8,344 bases of DNA from assembly GCA_017544745.1 (NCBI GenBank), contig JAFYDO010000027.1, positions 1 to 8,344 on the forward strand, read 5' to 3'. Below are positions 5,348 through 8,344 of the stretch, piece after piece. The position numbers and the translations under genes were made by a program. How positions within the stretch are numbered: position 1 is the first letter of the stretch; the number at the start of each line of letters is the position of its first letter. The DNA comes from Treponema sp. GTDB taxonomy: Bacteria > Spirochaetota > Spirochaetia > Treponematales > Treponemataceae. Below the pieces are notes generated by a model, which searched no databases, was not told the DNA's origin, and was given only the letters and a program-made list of their open reading frames with translations.

Positions 5348-6619
5348 ATGAAAAAGTACCTTTTCTGGCTTTTGTGCGGGTGTGTGGTTTGTTTGTGTGC
5401 CTGCCGCAATCAGAAAAAAATTAATCAGAAAGAACTTTTGACTCATGCGCGCGGACAGGATGCCCTGCAGTATACAAAGCTTGTAAAACAGCAGAAGGAG
5501 CAGGCTGTCGAAGATTATATAGATTCGCTGCCGCTGGAAGAAAAAATTGCGCAGCTTTTTGTTGTAAATATTGTAGGGGCCAGCAGTTTTGTGCCTGTAG
5601 AAGAAAATATTGCCGGCGGATTTTTGTATTTTGGGTATAATATTGCCGGGACGCCTTTTGAAATGCTTTCGTTTAATCAGTCTGTAATTGATTATTGCAG
5701 ACAGCATAATAAGATTGTTCCTTTTATGACCGTGGACCAGGAAGGTGGTTATGTAAACCGTCTGCGCTCTTTGAATGGACCGCTTCCTTCTGCACAGCGT
5801 GTAACCGAAAATCTGAATATTGAACAGGCGGGGCTTTTGTACAGTCTACAGGCCCAACAGATGAAGGCGCTTGGTTTTACAATGAATCTTGCACCGGTTG
5901 CAGAGGTTTGCACTTCCGATAACGAGCAGTTTCTGGACGGACGCAGCTTTGGAAACTTAACGCAGGTAGGACTGTACGGTAGTGCTTGTGTACAGGCCTA
6001 CGAATCAAACGGAATTGGAACTGTGCTCAAGCATTTTCCGGGAAATACAAATACAGACCCTCATACGGGGCTTCCCGAAATTCAATGGACTAAGCAGGAA
6101 CTAGAGACCCAGCTGGATTCCTTCCGTACTCTTGTTGAACAAAATCCAAGTGCTATCTTAATGTCTCATGCGCGTGTTGCAGGTTATGATGAAAATAATC
6201 CTGCATGTCTTTCTGAATATTGGGTTACTAAGGTTTTGCGCAACGATTTTGGCTACAACGGAATTATTTTTTCTGATGATATTTTTATGGGTGCGCTTGC
6301 AGATAACGGGTATCCGCCGGAGGTTGCAGTTATTGCTGCTATAGAAGCCGGTATTGACTGCATTATGATTTCTGAAAAACGCATAAATGACAGCGTAAAG
6401 GTTTTGTGCAAAAAGGCAGAGCAAGACGGGCAGTTTGAAGAAAAAATTGACAGGGCAGTGCGCCACATTTTTGATTATAAAATTAAGTGCGGTTTTTTAA
6501 GTCTTGCGCTTGATGATAACGGAAAATATTTTGTTTGCCCTGAATATCCTGAACTATCTGATGACGGCTTTGAACAGGCAAAGGAAAAAAATATAAAGCT
6601 TTATCTGGAAAACTTTTAA
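5348..6619 (+). CDS. Glycoside hydrolase family 3 (NagZ-like beta-N-acetylhexosaminidase), lipoprotein
   Basis: This 423-residue protein starts with a short lipoprotein signal ending LCAC, with Cys19 the likely lipidated residue; several other cysteines lie in the signal. The GH3 barrel follows: DQEGG (130-134), KHFPG (228-232), the acid/base pair Asp237 and His239 in DPH, and the nucleophile, probably Asp310, in SDD (309-311). The Asp-x-His pair is typical of the NagZ branch, which removes N-acetylglucosamine from peptidoglycan fragments or other glycans. The usual HG after KHFPG is missing and the loop is about two residues shorter. Many NagZ enzymes are cytoplasmic; this one should be exported and membrane-anchored. 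A longer reading frame from 5237 is rejected because the promoter lies inside it. The stop overlaps the next ATG (TAATG). Confidence 0.86.
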   Translation: MKKYLFWLLCGCVVCLCACRNQKKINQKELLTHARGQDALQYTKLVKQQKEQAVEDYIDSLPLEEKIAQLFVVNIVGASSFVPVEENIAGGFLYFGYNIAGTPFEMLSFNQSVIDYCRQHNKIVPFMTVDQEGGYVNRLRSLNGPLPSAQRVTENLNIEQAGLLYSLQAQQMKALGFTMNLAPVAEVCTSDNEQFLDGRSFGNLTQVGLYGSACVQAYESNGIGTVLKHFPGNTNTDPHTGLPEIQWTKQELETQLDSFRTLVEQNPSAILMSHARVAGYDENNPACLSEYWVTKVLRNDFGYNGIIFSDDIFMGALADNGYPPEVAVIAAIEAGIDCIMISEKRINDSVKVLCKKAEQDGQFEEKIDRAVRHIFDYKIKCGFLSLALDDNGKYFVCPEYPELSDDGFEQAKEKNIKLYLENF

Positions 6620-7503
6620 TGGGAAAAAAGAATAAAAATGAACAGGGCAATGCACCGCTTAAGGGTGCTGCCGGTTTTGAACAGTATTATTCTTCTCTTT
6701 ATGGCCTGCGCTGGGAGGCCCTTAAAAAAGCCTTTGCGGCTCCAACAGATTCTGTGGAGTTTAAGCTGCCCGGTGCACAAAAGCCTTATTATCTTGATAG
6801 TGCGAGTATTTTTGCCGCACAGTGTCTGCCGCTTGATGGCGCTGTTGATATTCTGGATTTATGTGCCGCACCCGGTGGAAAGACACTTGTTCTTGCAAGT
6901 CGCATGGGGCCGGATGCAGTCCTTTATTCCAACGAACGTTCGGCTCAGCGCAAACACAGACTGGCTGTTGTAGTAGAGGAGTGCCTGCCTGCGGATATAA
7001 GTGAGCGTGTAAAGGTGTCTTGCAGCGATGGTGCTACCTGGTGTAAGCGCCAGAGTGAATGCTTTGACGCAATTTTACTGGATGCACCGTGTTCTTCTGA
7101 ACGCCACGTGCTTGCAGATCCAAAATATCTTGAGCAGTGGTCTCCAAGCAGAATAAAAACCGTAACAATGGAACAGTGGGCCCTTCTTAGCAGCGCCTTC
7201 CGTCTTTTGCGAAGGGGAGGCCACCTTTTATATTCAACCTGTGCTCTGTGCCCTCAGGAAAACGACGGCATGATAGACCGGCTTATTAAAAAGTTTGGGG
7301 CAGATTCCTTTGAAATACAAGAACCCGCTGTCATTGCGAGCGGAGCGACGGCGACTTTTGCGAAGCAAAATGTCGGTAAGCACGCGCCAGCGTGCGACCA
7401 ATCTACGATACTCTTAGAAAAATCAATTCACGGCCACCAGATCCTCCCAGACACCTCTAACGGCGCAGGACCGATATATTTTTCGCTGATAAAGAAACTA
7501 TAG
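6619..7503 (+). CDS. RsmB/NSUN4-like RNA m5C methyltransferase with a repeat-derived insert
   Basis: The 294-residue protein is a class I SAM-dependent methyltransferase of the RsmB/NOP2/NSUN group, which methylates carbon 5 of cytosine in rRNA or tRNA. SAM-binding motif I is LDLCAAPGGKT (79-89). DAPCSSERH (155-163) holds Cys158, the resolving cysteine, and STC (206-208) holds Cys208, the likely nucleophile. The ERH after the first cysteine motif and the C-terminal GHQILPDTSNGAGPIYF recall NSUN4-type enzymes. No N-terminal NusB or PUA domain is present, so the target is open. Residues 238-263 are encoded by a repeat-like segment (7330-7407) inserted in frame just before the conserved C-terminal block. 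It is translated from an ATG overlapping the stop of the GH3 gene, with only a weak upstream GGAAA, so coupling is likely. Confidence 0.85.
   Translation: MGKKNKNEQGNAPLKGAAGFEQYYSSLYGLRWEALKKAFAAPTDSVEFKLPGAQKPYYLDSASIFAAQCLPLDGAVDILDLCAAPGGKTLVLASRMGPDAVLYSNERSAQRKHRLAVVVEECLPADISERVKVSCSDGATWCKRQSECFDAILLDAPCSSERHVLADPKYLEQWSPSRIKTVTMEQWALLSSAFRLLRRGGHLLYSTCALCPQENDGMIDRLIKKFGADSFEIQEPAVIASGATATFAKQNVGKHAPACDQSTILLEKSIHGHQILPDTSNGAGPIYFSLIKKL
7330..7407 (+). repeat. Type A palindromic repeat lying in frame inside the methyltransferase gene
   Basis: The segment begins with GTCATTGCGAG (7330-7340) and ends with CAATCTACG (7399-7407), the same two ends as the left arm of the element at 614-647. 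Between them lie two hairpins: TTTTGC-GAA-GCAAAA, extended with a bulge (7352-7375), and GCACGC-GCCA-GCGTGC (7380-7395). The length is 78 bases, exactly 26 codons, with no stop in the gene's frame. It encodes Val238 to Thr263, rich in Ala, Gly, Lys and Thr and unlike the rest of the protein. The shared ends and hairpins are seen; the insertion history is inferred. Confidence 0.72.
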
Positions 7504-7556
7504 TCATCCCGAACTTGTTTCGGGATCTATAGATGCTGAAACAAGTTCAGCATTAC
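7503..7556. repeat. Inverted-repeat element, type B, abutting the methyltransferase stop codon
   Basis: Two 28-base arms (7503-7530 and 7529-7556) are reverse complements at 23 of 28 positions and meet at an AT centre. Each arm is itself a hairpin: CCCGAA-CTTGT-TTCGGG (7508-7524) and ATGCTGAA-ACAAG-TTCAGCAT (7533-7553). The left end shares the last G of the TAG stop. No T-run follows, so it is at best a weak terminator for the upstream pair. From memory this TCATCCCGAA type of repeat recurs across bacterial genomes. It starts with GTCAT, as type A does. Confidence 0.82.
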
Positions 7557-7570
7557 AGTTTGAAAACCAC

Positions 7571-7599
7571 TTGATTTTTAGTCATTTTAAGGTGATAAT
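7571..7599 (+). promoter_or_regulatory. Predicted promoter of the GAF/HD-GYP gene
   Basis: TTGATT (7571-7576, 4 of 6), a 17-base spacer and GATAAT (7594-7599, 5 of 6). Transcription would begin near 7606, leaving a leader of about 24 bases that contains a Shine-Dalgarno. This contrasts with the leaderless arrangement at the three other promoters in the window. Confidence 0.5.
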
Positions 7600-7618
7600 A
7601 TAGGATAGTATTGTATAC

Positions 7619-7623
7619 GGGAG
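7619..7623 (+). promoter_or_regulatory. Shine-Dalgarno of the GAF/HD-GYP gene
   Basis: GGGAG lies 6 bases before the ATG at 7630 and supports that start over later in-frame ATGs. Confidence 0.7.
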
Positions 7624-7629
7624 CATCTA

Positions 7630-8344
7630 ATGGCAGTAAATATACAAGATAAAGATGAAGACAAACTTCAAAAAATCATGGAGATTGAGCGTCAGCTTAA
7701 CGAGATTCAAGACGTTGACGTACTTTTGGAGCGTATTCTCACAGAAACCAGGCGTATTGTAAATGCAGACGCCGGTTCTATTTATGTTGTAGAAGAAGAC
7801 CGCATCAAGATTAAATATGGTCAGAATGATACTCACTTAAAAGAACTTGCTCCTGGAGAAAAGCTTCCTTACAGCTGTTTCTCTTTCCCGATTAACGAAA
7901 AACAGATCTGCGGTTATGTAGCATCTACCGGTCAGTCAATAAATATTCCGGACTGCTATCATATTCCGGAAGATAAGCCCTATAAATTCAATAAAAACAC
8001 GGATATTATGACCAACTACCGTACAAAGTCTATGTACACATTCCCTCTTAAGAATGCAAACGGTCAGATTCTGGGTGTTCTTCAGATTATCAACAAGTTG
8101 GACGAAAACGGTGCAGTTATTGCCTTTGACGAAGAAGACGAGCTTTTTATTGCACATTTTGCGGTAAGTGCCGTACAGGCTTTGCAGCATGCCTACCTTA
8201 CAAGCAATATGGTAAAGCGCATGCTCAAGATGGCAGAGTTCCGCGATCCAAAGGAAACATACCCTCACGTAGAGCGTGTTTCTTCCTTTGCTATGGAAAT
8301 TTACGACCGCTGGGCCTTTAATCACAATATCCCTGCTGATGAAA
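7630..8344 (+). CDS. GAF domain plus HD-GYP phosphohydrolase, N-terminal part (3' end outside window)
   Basis: The frame stays open from ATG 7630 to the right edge, giving 238 residues. A short charged helix (about 5-25) leads into a GAF sensory domain (about 27-187), with typical stretches such as ADAGSIYVVEEDRIKIKYG, ICGYVASTGQSINIPD and LGVLQIINKLD. An HD-GYP domain then begins: RDPKETYPHVERV (205-217), matching the conserved D-x-x-T-x-x-H-x-x-R lead-in, where His213 is an expected metal ligand. HD-GYP enzymes usually hydrolyse cyclic di-GMP, with the GAF domain sensing a small ligand or mediating dimers. The HD and GYP motifs themselves are beyond the edge, so activity cannot be judged. 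It has its own promoter and Shine-Dalgarno, so it is probably not co-transcribed with the methyltransferase. Confidence 0.88.
   Translation, partial: MAVNIQDKDEDKLQKIMEIERQLNEIQDVDVLLERILTETRRIVNADAGSIYVVEEDRIKIKYGQNDTHLKELAPGEKLPYSCFSFPINEKQICGYVASTGQSINIPDCYHIPEDKPYKFNKNTDIMTNYRTKSMYTFPLKNANGQILGVLQIINKLDENGAVIAFDEEDELFIAHFAVSAVQALQHAYLTSNMVKRMLKMAEFRDPKETYPHVERVSSFAMEIYDRWAFNHNIPADE

Noticed and set aside
7600..7616. Alternative -10 boxes in the AT-rich stretch before the HD-GYP gene
   Set aside because: None has a -35 partner as good as that of GATAAT at 7594-7599.
7936..8325. Minus-strand open frame of 129 codons at the right edge
   Set aside because: It is antisense to the GAF/HD-GYP coding sequence, which has clear domain motifs.

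Overview
The window looks like a spirochaete chromosome, most probably a host-associated Treponema. This rests on gene content and style: moderately AT-rich DNA, two lipoproteins with relaxed lipoboxes, a GAF/HD-GYP signalling protein and a GGGtGRT-family protein. It is an inference from reading the sequence, not from a search. The content is ordinary housekeeping and envelope genes. The unusual signals lie in the spaces between genes and in one gene tail.

Layout. Positions 1-425 hold the 3' part of a strongly codon-biased GGGtGRT-family gene. Positions 426-771 are a busy intergenic stretch. It contains a hairpin, a terminator, a 14-codon remnant of a second copy of the GGGtGRT gene tail, an inverted-repeat element, and a second terminator with nearly the same stem as the first. 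A TtcA-type tRNA thiolation gene follows (772-1482, +). It converges, with a 12-base gap, on a minus-strand operon read from right to left: SDR oxidoreductase (5295-4438), nicotinate phosphoribosyltransferase pncB (4438-2975) and a patatin-domain lipoprotein (2991-1495). These genes overlap by 1 and 17 bases. Diverging from the SDR gene is a plus-strand pair: a GH3/NagZ-like lipoprotein (5348-6619) and an RsmB/NSUN4-like RNA m5C methyltransferase (6619-7503). A second type of repeat touches the stop codon of the latter. The window ends inside a GAF plus HD-GYP gene (from 7630).

How the genes work together. pncB belongs to NAD salvage. The SDR probably uses NADP(H). The patatin lipoprotein would act on lipids at the cell envelope, and the GH3 lipoprotein on amino-sugar glycans such as peptidoglycan fragments. 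TtcA and the m5C methyltransferase modify RNA. No single pathway ties them together.

Points of most interest. (1) A 78-base repeat-like segment sits in frame inside the methyltransferase gene, adding 26 residues just before its conserved C-terminal block; this resembles the behaviour of Rickettsia palindromic elements. (2) A relic of a GGGtGRT gene tail differs from the intact copy only at synonymous third positions. (3) Three genes (ttcA, SDR, GH3) have a promoter-like -35/-10 pair with a 17-base spacer whose -10 box ends 7 or 8 bases before the first base of the ATG, with no Shine-Dalgarno, which predicts leaderless mRNAs. Two of these promoters are divergent and interlocked within 39 bases. 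I found no CRISPR array, tRNA, rRNA, insertion sequence or recognisable riboswitch.
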